NCBI GenBank assembly: GCA_034440635.1
Contig: JAOTON010001947.1
Span: 1 to 64,000, forward strand
Reading direction: 5' to 3'
Length of the DNA stretch: 64,000 nt
From: Lepas anatifera
Taxonomy: Eukaryota; Arthropoda; Thecostraca; Lepadidae
Positions 1-10,815 of the stretch are shown one piece after another (position 1 is the stretch's first letter; every line of letters starts with the position of its first letter). Made by a program: the position numbers and the translations under genes. The notes below the pieces were generated by a model. That model was not told where the DNA came from, did no database searches, and worked only from the letters and a program-made list of their open reading frames with translations.

Positions 1-3000
1 ACAGTTTTGTCAGCAGGACCTCTAACCTCTCCTCCAGAAAAGTAACATCAGCGCCATAATCGCCTCTTGCTTGTGCTAAGCAAAGGGAACTTAAACCTTT
101 AAACCATTAAAAACTATTAAGCTGCACCGTTGCACTTACGGTTTTTCATCAGCACAAACAGCAGGCCATCAGCCCGTAAAACCTCTAGAACTAGTTCCCG
201 GGGAGAGGCTACAGTCCTGTGACGTAGGCGCAACGCGGCCCGCTGATTGGTGCTAACAAAACTGTGCTGACAGCTGGAACAGGGCTAGGGCTACAGCTTT
301 TTTTTTTACTTCGGCAGAGGAAATTCCATCCGCCGGAGAGAGAACTTTACAGGCACCCAGTGATTTAGAGGGTCAATGAGGCCCAGGCCTAAACGGGGTG
401 ACGACTGGGTCTTTTCAAGCCAAATGCACACCGAATTTTGGGCCAAAATCGCGACGCGGAGCATAGTCTAACTGATGGTGTGCATTTGGGTGTGGCTTAT
501 AACGCCGGCCTTGCGTCCCCGGGCAGGGGTCAAAAACTTGCCGATCTACCTACGCCGTCGGCGATCCTATCATCTTTTGGTTGGCGACCCAGCAACCGTC
601 TCAAACTCTGATTCCATCTGTTTTCCTATGATTTTAGCTTCCACCACCCGCTCCTGCTTCTAAATATGCTTACCCTCTCCACTGTCTCCACCCGTCATCG
701 TAATACATACAGTGCCCATCAAAATCTATCGGATGAAGTCTGCCAGTTCCTTTGGCCAAGAATGGGCAGAATCTACTTCGACAAAGAGCCAAGTTAGCCT
801 TAGTTTCCCGGCTTGTTTGGCGTTTCTGAGAGACAGCTTGGCTACAACGGGGCATCTTTGGCCGATTACATCTGGTATCATCACCGCCCTTAGTTGCTGC
901 TAGTCTATGCTAGTTATGTTTCTTCTTATTACAATTTTTGGTTCCAATTTTATGAAAAACGACTGAAATCACGTGGTACCTTAGGTGACGCCACCTCCCT
1001 GTACCATATTTATGTACTATTTTTAAGTTCAAACTAGAATGTACTAGAATCTGTCACGAGTCGGTACCATGTCGGTGATCTTCATTTTTTCAATAGGCGA
1101 CCAATGGGCGACCAAGTCGGCCGAAACCGCCGACTTGCGTGGTCGCCTGGTCGCCGGTGGTCGCCCTGGTACATTTTCGGTGTCTGCGGCCTTCAGAACG
1201 AGCGCGGCGCGGGATGCCGCTAATATTTTTGTATTCTTGTTGGAAGCAGTGGGCGCCGTTTTTGACGACTGGTGTTCAATTTGTTAAATCCAAAGGGCTA
1301 AATCAAGATGTGCGTTTATTAGACGGTCCGTGCAATCTAGGTGGGTTTTGGAGTCTACTTGCAATGATATTTCCTTGTTTTGCTTTATTGCGAAAAGTCT
1401 CAGAAGGAAAAAAACTTGAATACAAGTGGTGCATGTTTAAACCCTTTTCAACCACAATCACGCTAAAATATCATCGTAAACATTGTTGTAAAGTCACACA
1501 TTCCCAAGGGCGTGGATTTCCTAAATGATTTTTGGGGTGCCTAATTATGAGACTATCCATAACAAGTATACTGTTTTTGATACCACCATGTTCTTGCCTT
1601 ATACCAGTGTGCAAAGTACGGCATTTTTGTCGAGATCTTGTCGGTGTGAGTGCCCTTGGAGACAGGACCGACTGGTGCAAATTTTATCAACCTGGTGCGA
1701 ACTTGCGGGTTAGTGACACTTAAACTAAACAAATAATGGCTGAATGGCTATTAAGACACAGGAGGGGGCCTTATAAAAATTCCTTAACTAACTGACTAAT
1801 GATTGAGGTAGCATTGCATTGTAGGGGTAGGAATGGGTGCATTTTTTGCCTGGTATGTGCCAGATTGGTGTGAATTTTTGGAGGCTGGTGGTGCGAGAAT
1901 TTTAGATGGCTGGTGCGACTCGTCTGGCATGCTGCCGTACTTGGCAGACTGGGCCTTATAGCTGGACATATAACTGGGTGACCAAGTAGGCCTGTTATTT
2001 ATAAATTTTAAAGTCCCTGAAATGAGAAATAGGAAAATTTTAAGGATGCTCTTAGTAGGCACAGAAAATAACTTGAGCTTTCATTTGGGGTGCCACAGCA
2101 GTGACGGGTCCAAGGGATCCCTGAACTCGAGTTCAGGACCCCTTAAGTTTGAAAGGATTAAGGGCAGCCTGAGGAAAAGGGTACCCCAAAACTGATTAAA
2201 CCAGGTCTGTGGGGCAGAAAATACCTTACTACTGCCCCCACCACTAGAATACAAATGATGGGGCTACAGATGGAGCTTTGAAGTTTAGAACTTGTGAAAA
2301 ATGGCATTAAAGGTGCTGAAAACAGGTTTTGTTGTGCTAGGTTGGCTCACATCATGTTCTGTATGGCCATATGTCTTAGTCTGTATATATTATTATCTCA
2401 AGTGGCAATAGAAATCAAATATTAAAAAAAACTTTTTTATTGTTTCACTAGGCATCTATTAATTGATTTTGTATATGACTAGTGTTTGATTTACACAGAT
2501 GCACCAAGACATGTGAATGATCATAATAAACATGTTGAGCTTCAATATTTGAAGCAGGGTATAAAGTATGATTTCCTGTTTCTGCTTCAAAGATAAATGT
2601 CCTCTAAAATTTTAAGAACAGAAATAAGCCAGGTAGAAAGAACAAAAGTTTGTTTCATGGCCTAAAATATTGTTCTGCAAAATGGTCTCAAGCATTCCCA
2701 TAATTGAGAATGGGTGTTCCCATCTATGGGTCAAGCATTCCCATTTATGGTACTGTTACCATTTTTAAGTCACACCAACCACAGTTTTCTCCCACTGATT
2801 GATGATGATAGCCACCCTTTTGGGTGAAGTGTGTCCTTTTGGTTGACAGCATGCAATCTCAGAGAGCTGCCCCTTACTAAAATCCTAGATCCATCTCTGT
2901 GCATTGGTACCCCATAAGGGATATAAATGTGCATTCCTGCACAGCACAAATATGTGATAAACCATTTCCAATTTGCCAGAAGACCCCACTGCAAGGACAA

Positions 3001-5150
3001 TGGTCCAATCCAAGTCTGCCAAACATAGAATAAGCTGTGTCTCTTGCACAGATGGATGCACACTGGGTGATCAGGCTGTGTGTGTATGTTTTTTAACTGA
3101 CTGATTATATGCATCCAAGTTTCTGATAATATCTTGTATTTTTGTCACAAGAAAGTTGAATCGTTTTGTTTTCTCTAGTATGGATGAAATATGGAAGCAC
3201 TGCCACAGAGGTACAGCAGAAATATCACAGAGAGATTGTGTCCACCACAAAAGAACAGTTTGCTGAAATGCAAACTGTTCTTCTCAGTACCCAATCCTGG
3301 TCCAAATAGGTCATCAGCAACTATTCTGGAAACTTTTTCAGTCCTGATTATTAATGCTAAAATGCATCAATTAAGAGCTTTGGAAATAGTTATCATGGGA
3401 ATGATGTCATGGAAAGAAAACAAGGTTATTCCCAAGAGACAGCATTGCTATTGCTTTGAGTAGAACCATGTTCAACAATGGAGCGAAAATTGGGCCTCAT
3501 CTTAGCAATGGTTGATATTTTCCACTGCACTTCTGAGGAAATTTTGCCAATGAATAATGCTTGAATTATTTATTTGAAATGTTACAGGAATTTATCTGAT
3601 TTCTGGCGCCTCAAGGTGAAGAATCACAAGTATTTCACGACGCATGTATGTACATGAAAACATTTTTCTCTAGTTAAATAAAACATCGGAACTGTTTCTG
3701 AGGCTCTTTTTTAAGGTGCTGCAAACCCTTTTATTTCTCTTTAAGATAAGGCCTAACAATTTTTCACATGGATGGACAAAATAAAACCATTATTGATGAG
3801 AGAACAACAATGGTGCATCAATCATGGTTGTATCTAGCTTGGTATAGAAGTGATGGGCGAAAATGTTAATGCCCAGGGGCGCTCCCACGGAATTTTTACA
3901 GGGGAACGGACCCGGGCTGGTGCTGACCGGGGCAGGGGAATTGTGAGCATATTTGGTACCTGACAGCATTAATGACGATGAACCGAAAATTTTGGGGAGA
4001 CCTCCCCCTGGTTGGCCAACAGGAGGATGCGTAGGTACCCCGTCCCACCGCTTTCGGCGCCCATTTAATTGCCCTTGTGTACGGGCAGTGTATCATCTTT
4101 GACCTCGATTGACCTCCAAACAGACTTAGCCTAAGATTAGTGGGCACTATCGATACGTATTGATGACTGCGTAGTGCGTATAAATGACTGATCACTATCC
4201 AACATTGGCTTTTCGGTCCGACATATCACGCCCAATGCGAGCGTTCTTCCTATTATAACTTGAAGCTACGGGATAACATCCCCAATATTCAGTGTCCTGT
4301 TGCGCCCTAGCCTTTGAACCGATATGAAAATGGATGTTGCCTTAGTGAAAGAGCTGGTCCGGCTCTGTCGAATAGCGTTGAGAAAGTGGTTCCGGCTATT
4401 TTGCGTACGGAGATAGCAAGTTTTTATAGAGCACTGCATTTGATACATTTTGACGTATATGAATTATTCCCCTCTGGTGACCACAGTATTGACCTTCCGC
4501 AAAAATTCCGGGAGTAACGCCGACTGCATTTCCACGACCTTTCGGTCGCTTTTTCCGCTTCTATCTTTCTTTGTTTCCGAGATCGAGGGTGTCATTTTTA
4601 ACCCCCTCCCACCAGGGGGTCATAGGTGATTCATGCTGGTCACCGGGGCTAGGGCTAAGGGCCAGCATGTATAATTTTGTTGCTTTCAGATCATAACTTT
4701 GACTTTAATACTGAATTATAATCTCATGAAATCACTTAGGTAATGACTTGATTCTGGCTTAGGTCATCGATATCGAGAAACCCGATCTATATTTTATAGG
4801 TTTTTTATATCTATATTTTATCGATATTTTATCGGAACCTTCCCCCTTGCACTCGCCAGTGCTTCCCTATAGCCATATTTATACCACTTTTAAGACCGAT
4901 TTTGTAATACATGTAGTATTAGGTTCGGCGACCATCTAAGAAGCCTGGATTTTAGTCGGCGACCACAAGCTCACTTTTTAGACCCCTGCCCCCGGGGGCC
5001 CCAAGACCTGCAGCGGTTGCTACAGGCCCCCAACGGTTCTGGGGCCACACACTCGGGTAGCGCTTGCACGACTGGGGTAGTGTTGAGTTGTGATGAGGTG
5101 AGTGATGGGTATGAGTGTGTTAGTTTGGAATCGTCAGAGTAATACTAATT
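1..5150. other. Gene-free stretch
   Basis: I see no coding region with a recognisable domain on either strand; all open frames are under 130 codons and have no family signature. The stretch holds a GGCGACC-rich hairpin (about 1093-1172), short direct repeats of CAAGCATTCCCA near 2688-2750 and an AT-rich run with repeated TATCGATATTTTATCG-like words near 4765-4835. It may be intergenic DNA or decayed repeats. Confidence 0.6.
1093..1172. repeat. GGCGACC/GGTCGCC inverted repeat
   Basis: Several GGCGACCA words on the left face TGGTCGCC words on the right, around a central AAGTCGGC...GCCGACTT stem. The same GGCGACCA word recurs at about 4925-4970. The stretch could fold into a nested hairpin. I do not recognise the family. 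Confidence 0.5.
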
Positions 5151-5159
5151 ACCTGGAAA

Positions 5160-7130
5160 ACCCGAAGGTAAAAAACCAGGCGCAATCCTAGCCCAGGGTA
5201 AAACCTCACGCTTTTGCCAAACTGTGAGGAAACCCCTTAGTTTATATAAATAACTAATCGTGTTTTCTGTAGGAATTGAAATACGTGGTCCAGGAGCTCC
5301 GGGCGATCGTTGCCCAAAACAACATTTAAAGAGAGAGGGAGGTTATTATTATGCAAATATTTAACAATATCCATTCGGTTTTCGTTGTGAATTGGGCATG
5401 TGAGGAGGAAATGTTCAATTGTATACTGGACACCGCAAATATAACACCTGGGTGGCTCTGTTCTTCCATAAATTCGATCAAATATGAAGTGGTGTGTCAG
5501 TCCTGTGTGTCCTATGCGAAGACGGGCCAACATTCTTTCTTTATGGCGGTTATTTTGATTTGAAGAGTGCCAATATCCAAGTTGAGGTTTAATTCGGTTC
5601 AGGTGTTTATTTTGAATTTCCCATTTCCCTTGCAAGTATTTTTTAAACATCATGTTTGCAAAGCTTATTATATCGACCGCCGGACATGGGATGTCTCGCG
5701 GTTCGGGGAGGGAGAGCGAGCGTTTGGCTAAAGTGTCTGCCATTTCATTGCCGGTAATTCCGGCGTGTCCCGGAATCCAAAGCAGTATTACTTTTGTGCT
5801 TGGCAGGGTATTATTGATGAGGTGTCTTATTTCATTTACTACTGGATGCGACGAGTTATGTAATGCTTCTAGAGCAGCAGCTGCCGAAGAGGAATCGGTG
5901 CATATAACCGCTCGTCTATTTGTGCTTTCTATTACAAGTTTAAAAGCCTCTCTTATCGCGACTAACTCGGCAGAAAATATAGAGTGATATTTAGAGAGTC
6001 GGATACTCCTTGCGGTACCGACGCCATACAGCCCAGCTCCCGCTCCTTCTACGGTACGAGAGCCGTCCGTGAAGATATACCAATAATCAGGATGTTTTTG
6101 CCTGAAGCCAAAAAACTTTTCTTGTATTTCAAATGGAGAATAACCATTTTTATTTTTATGGAGTAAATATCTAACTTCTATTTGTTTATAGGTCCAGAAA
6201 GGTGTCAGCTTTGGAGTAAAAGTAATTGGTATGTTGGGAATTCGGAGCGCGATTTCTCGTATATCGCTCAAGTGTTTGGCTATAGTAAATTTGTTTCGGT
6301 TGTAGTCGATGTCTGAGATGGCTGGGACATTTGTAAGTATTTGTAGGGAAGGGTGATTATGTACGGCGTTCGTGCGAATTGAATACTTCGCGAGTTGGAA
6401 CATCCTCCTATGGGCAAGGGATGGGATGTTAACTTCGGCAAGCAAGCTGACTACAGGGGAAGTTTGGAAGGCTCCAGTTATTATTCTTAGGGCTTCGTTC
6501 TGGACAGCTTCCAATGCGGCCACCCTAGTTTGACTTATATTGTTGAAAAGAAATCCGTTGTATTCCAGAATAGGTCTTAAAAGCGACGTGTAAAGACGCA
6601 ACAAGGTCTTTCTGTCAGCACCCCACTTTTGACCGGAGATACATTTCATAATATTAAGTCTTCTCAGACAGCGATTTCGTATGTCAATTATATGTTCTCC
6701 GAAGAGTAACTTGCTATCCAGAGTCATTCCTAGGTACTTATAAGAGGTAACTATGGGGATATTCGCCCCATTGAGTTTAAGTGGGATCGTTGGTTCAGGT
6801 GTTCGGGATTTTCTGGAAAAAATGACGGAGGCTGATTTTTCCGGGCAGATTTGTAAGCCCCATTTTTTGCACCAAGAAAGACACCGGTCTAGTGATCTTT
6901 GGAGCTGACGCTGTGCCCCATCCACTGTTGGGTTTGTGCTCCAGAACGCCACGTCGTCGGCATATAATGAGTAGCGGAGTTGAAATGCATCTTCATGGAT
7001 ACGTTCAAGGATGCCATTTATCATTATAAGAAACAAGGTGGGGGATAGTGGGCTGCCTTGCGGCAATCCTTGTTCTAGTTCATATTGGTCGGAAGTCACG
7101 TTTCCACAGCGAACGGAGAAAGTGCGATTT
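5160..7130 (-). mobile_element. 5'-truncated non-LTR retrotransposon (LINE) with RNase H
   Basis: This minus-strand copy keeps the second half of the reverse transcriptase, an RNase H domain and a C-terminal cysteine/histidine motif. The match stops abruptly near 7130, just upstream of the RT strand with the RTFSVRCGN-like segment, which is the usual 5' truncation from incomplete target-primed reverse transcription. The 3' untranslated part probably runs to about 5160. RNase H in a LINE points to the I or Jockey/R1-related groups; I cannot fix the clade. Confidence 0.75.
5237..7126 (-). CDS. Reverse transcriptase-RNase H protein, C-terminal part
   Basis: The open frame is about 620 codons, uninterrupted, but lacks an N-terminus. 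In order it shows GLPQGSPLSP (RT domain 4) near residue 10, YADDVAF (RT catalytic YADD) near residue 46, an RT thumb region, RNase H with FTDGSR near residue 344, an AELVAI helix, CTDSSSA, and HAGITGNEMAD containing the last catalytic Asp. A C-x2-C...H-x4-C motif (CYICG...HFLLTC) follows near residue 550. RT copies LINE RNA into DNA at the target, and RNase H removes the RNA strand. The first in-frame methionine-like start is a GTG, so this is not a true start. The intact frame suggests a fairly young insertion. The truncated copy cannot move on its own. Confidence 0.85.
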   Translation of the reverse strand, partial: RTFSVRCGNVTSDQYELEQGLPQGSPLSPTLFLIMINGILERIHEDAFQLRYSLYADDVAFWSTNPTVDGAQRQLQRSLDRCLSWCKKWGLQICPEKSASVIFSRKSRTPEPTIPLKLNGANIPIVTSYKYLGMTLDSKLLFGEHIIDIRNRCLRRLNIMKCISGQKWGADRKTLLRLYTSLLRPILEYNGFLFNNISQTRVAALEAVQNEALRIITGAFQTSPVVSLLAEVNIPSLAHRRMFQLAKYSIRTNAVHNHPSLQILTNVPAISDIDYNRNKFTIAKHLSDIREIALRIPNIPITFTPKLTPFWTYKQIEVRYLLHKNKNGYSPFEIQEKFFGFRQKHPDYWYIFTDGSRTVEGAGAGLYGVGTARSIRLSKYHSIFSAELVAIREAFKLVIESTNRRAVICTDSSSAAAALEALHNSSHPVVNEIRHLINNTLPSTKVILLWIPGHAGITGNEMADTLAKRSLSLPEPRDIPCPAVDIISFANMMFKKYLQGKWEIQNKHLNRIKPQLGYWHSSNQNNRHKERMLARLRIGHTGLTHHFIFDRIYGRTEPPRCYICGVQYTIEHFLLTCPIHNENRMDIVKYLHNNNLPLSLNVVLGNDRPELLDHVFQFLQKTRLVIYIN

Positions 7131-7922
7131 ACTTACTTACTTATGGCTTTTTATTAGGCGTTCTGTGCATAGCACCTTTGCCCGCCTCTAAAGGAGTGTG
7201 TGGGAGAATTTTAGAATTTAGTGTGAGGGCAAGCTACGTTAGTCTGTTAAAGCAATGGGAGTTATTTCAAGTAATGGGTTGCAAGATGTTTTAGCTTGCA
7301 AATGGACGGTCGTGGCAATGGCATAGCCATGCCAAGGGAGGTCTTTTAATAAGTTTAGACCCGCAGAGTGCGAAGGTTATTTCTGTGGTTGAAGACCTTA
7401 TAAATTTAGAGTTTGAAATTTAGAATTTGGAATTTAGAATTTGGAATTTAGAATTTAGAATTTTGTGTGTCAGCTATTGATGTCCGCTTGTATACGTTAC
7501 TCGAAAACCTCCGTTAACTCAATAATTTCGTATTTTAGAAAGTGCGCTAAACACCTGGCCAGGGTGCCGCGAATTTACCCTGCAACCCGGAGGTGAAGTT
7601 GCAGCTCCCCTCTTCGGCTGGGCAGCCGCCGCGCAGAGAAAGAAGTGTGAGAGGATAGTTAGATTGTTAGTAAGAGTATAGGTGTGGTTAGTATAGACCC
7701 GCAGTGAAAGGTATCACTGCGGTGAAGAAATCTAACCTATCTAACCTAACCTGATTTCAAAGTTAGCCTAACATAACCTATCCTTAGCCTACAATGAACC
7801 ATTTAAAGGTTACAAAACTATTGCTTAAATTTCGCAGTGGATCATCTATGATTGGAAAATAGGCAAGTCCTACTTTGGGGGTGCACCATGCACCCTCCAT
7901 CATATATACTGGGAGGGGTGGT
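7131..7922. other. Inter-element sequence with GAATTTA tandem repeat
   Basis: No gene is visible. An imperfect tandem repeat of GGAATTTAGAATTT words lies at about 7405-7464. The segment from about 7560 to 7922 may be the 3' untranslated end of the next minus-strand LINE copy, and it contains scattered CTAACC words near 7733-7750. Confidence 0.45.
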
Positions 7923-9925
7923 TTATAGAAACTTCTCTAGCCCAGAGTCCTTTAGGAATGTAAAGACTTTTTCGAGTAGCTCAGGATGGTCGTTCCCGAG
8001 CAGAGTTTTTAGGTCTACAGGGATGTTTTGGATTCGGCAGTAATCTAGCATGGGTTGCCGATGGGTATTGTGCTGGGGACAATCGATGAGAATGTGATAG
8101 GGATTCTCCATTGCGTCGCAGGTACCACAGGTACCCGCGTTCCAATAGGCATTTAATTTTGTGTGTCCATTTCTGGAGTCTGGTTAGAATAACCTCGCGC
8201 CGGCGACTCTTTTGGTTTGAACTGGGCCAGTAGCCGATGTTAGGCTTGATATAGAATAGGTGGGCGCTGTGGTTTGTAGTCCAGTCATTTTGAATTTGCT
8301 TCCGGATGGTGTCCTGGAGGAGAGCTTTGCTATCGTCTCCAGACCACGTTAAGGGTGCGATCTCTCTAAGTTCTAGGGACTTTTTTGCCTGCTCATCGGC
8401 CTTTTCATTTCCTTGAATTTTGCAGTGGCCCGGGATCCAAAGAAAAGAGACATCAGGGTATCATCGATACCTTTCTGAATATCTGCTATAACGTGGTGGC
8501 TGGGGTTGACTACGTTACTGATGGCCTGCAGGACAGATTTAGAGTCTGAACAGATGACGGCTGAGTTGATATTTTGGGTTCTGATTATGGCTAATGCATT
8601 TAGGATGGCAACAGCCTCGGCTGTGAAAATGGAGCAGTTGTCCGGAAGTCTTTTCTGAAGGCAAATATTTTGTCCCCAGATGCCAAGGCCTACTTTTTCG
8701 CCTATTTTGGAGCCGTCTGTAAATATAAAGGTCTTGTCCGCGTTACAAGATCGGAACTCTAGGAATTTTTGGGAGACTTCTTCCTCTGAGAAGTCCGTTT
8801 TACGGGAGGTGAAAAGAAATTCCACTTTGGGCTCTTTTCGAGTCCAGAAGCGGGAGAGTGGGGGTTTGCCTATTGTTGCTGGCAGTGCAAGATTTAGGCT
8901 TTCCAGGGTTTTCGCTACTCTGTGCTTAAATGGGGGCCACTTCTGTAAAGTGGCTTTATTTGCTCGTCTGGGATGGGCAAAACATTGTTTTGCCGGGTGA
9001 TTTTCGGTGGATTGAACCTTGATGTAGTAAGAAATAAGCTGGGCGTCGCGTCTTGTCTGTAGTGGGCACAGCCCGCTATCAGTTAGAAGGCTGGTGATGG
9101 GGGATTCTCTGAGCGCGCCTGTGGCTGCCCGGATACTGGCGTTTTGGACTCGCTCTAGCTTTAATTTATTGGTCTTGTTCGTCGAGTCAAAAACGAACGA
9201 ATTATATTCGAGAATGGACCGAATCAGGGACTTGTAGAGCATAAGCAGGGGTCTTTCGATCCCCGCCATACTCTGTGCCGCCGAGCATGCGGAGAATGTT
9301 GACTCGCTTTTGACAGCTAGATACGACTTTGGTGATGTGCTCATTGAAACTCAATCGGGAATCTAGGGTGACGCCCAAGAATTTGAAGCTATTGGTGCAT
9401 TCAATAGGTTTACCCGAGATTTGGAGCCGTGGGGGTCGTGTCTGGAATGCGCTCTGGCAAAGACAACGACTGATGATTTTTCCGCCGAGAGTGATAGACC
9501 CATTAAGCTACACCAATTATCGATGTCGTTTAAGCTGTCCTGCAACTGCGTAGTTGCGTGTTGGAATTCTGGTTCGTTATACCGCCTGGTATCGATTGCA
9601 GTGGTTTTCCAAATGGCGACATCGTCCGCAAAGAGGGAGTAATTTATTCCAGGCGGTAGCTTTTTGGCGAAGAGATCATTGATCATTACTAAAAAGAGGG
9701 TGGGGGACAGAACGCTACCCTGGGGTGTGCCTTGGTCCTGGGTTGCCAGGTAGGAGAATGTGGTGCCACAACGGACTTTAAATTTAAAGTGCGATTTGAG
9801 AGAAAATTCTTTAAGTATTCAGCCATTCGGCCTCGGATGCCCAGCCTATGAAGTTTAATCATAACTCTATCCGAATGAACTTTGTCAAAAGCCGATTTCA
9901 GGTCTAAGAATACTGCCATTGTTAC
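7923..9925 (-). pseudogene. Frameshifted LINE reverse transcriptase/RNase H remnant
   Basis: The minus strand encodes RT and RNase H in separate frames. From 5' to 3' these are 9919-9689 with the RT motif FLDLKSAFDKV, 9686-9363 with FADDVAIW (catalytic FADD), and 9344-8373 with the RT thumb and RNase H (FTDGSK, AEAVAI, CSDSKS). After a shift near 8460 come FLWIPGH and the C-terminal part ending at 7923 with ILIDCPQH and LGNDHPELL. The C-terminal tail resembles that of the copy at 5237-7126 (LGNDRPELL), so the two are related. The frameshifts and the loss of everything upstream of RT domain A make it non-functional. The 5' break lies beside a 34-bp hairpin. Confidence 0.8.
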
Positions 9926-9928
9926 TTT

Positions 9929-10022
9929 GTGGTAGCGGCCCGTGGTAGCGGCTGTGTTTGCTTATACGGCGTCGGTTGTATAATAGTCAGCAAACACAGC
10001 CGCTACCACGGGCCGCTACCAC
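9929..10022. repeat. Perfect 34-bp-stem hairpin
   Basis: Positions 9929-9962 are the exact reverse complement of 9989-10022, with a 26-nt loop at 9963-9988. Each arm itself contains GTGGTAGCGGC twice. The hairpin sits directly at the 5' truncation point of the LINE remnant. It may be a small foldback element or a product of strand switching during insertion. Confidence 0.85.
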
Positions 10023-10400
10023 CATACGATAAGGCGCTGTGAAACAGGATGTAACTGCAGCGCCGTTATTGTAGTGGGAGAGTGTGGTGTTAGTAGGGTA
10101 TTAGCCCACGTTCCAGATCACTGAATATGACGTCAGATTGGACTAGGTATGACATTGGATAATTAAATGACTAATCATCAATAATTTTTCCAAGAAAATG
10201 TCCATAATCGATAATGAAATGCTTAATCCTTTCATTTGTAATACAGTTTATTGCCGTGCATTCTCACAAATTTGTAAACAAGCAGGGCTATTAGCAGCCG
10301 TTTGACCCACAACCCAAAGAGGAAAGAATTCCTACATGTCAATATGACGTCACTCAGGTGTAAGGAAATCCCTCTGGAACATTGGGGCCTTGCCTTGGGG

Positions 10401-10815
10401 TGTTTACGGCGCATCTTTTTCAAGCACTGCGCAGACACTTCTACTGAAAAAAGAATCAGTATTATCTACTACCCTGGAATCAATGGTAATGCATGAATAC
10501 ATAAATATATAATACATGGTAATACATAAATATAGACATGGGATCAATATCAATATATAATTCTTGTAGGGTAAGGTTGCAATGGGAAAAGTGTGATTAA
10601 CCCATTTATGACCGAACCTATTGTCACATGGAATGTTTTGGATCTTGCCGATTGTCTGTTAACTTGAACTGGCCTCCCCACTGAATGTAGGTACCCCTGG
10701 TACCTACATTGGTAGGTACCCCTGGTTTACGGCGCATCTTTTTCAAGCACTGCGCAGACACTTCTGAAAAAAGAATCAGTGGTAATAAATAAAAATAGAC
10801 ATGGGATCAATATCT
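10401..10815. repeat. Direct duplication of about 90 bp, spaced 325 bp
   Basis: The block beginning TTTACGGCGCATCTTTTTCA at about 10402 returns at about 10728. The second copy has lost a few bases (ACTTCTGAAAAAAG against ACTTCTACTGAAAAAAG). The words AATACATAAATATAGACATG and GGGATCAATATC are also shared (about 10520 and 10790). A GGTACC-centred inverted repeat lies at about 10688-10726. It could be a segmental slip before the third LINE inserted, or part of that element's 5' region. Confidence 0.6.
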
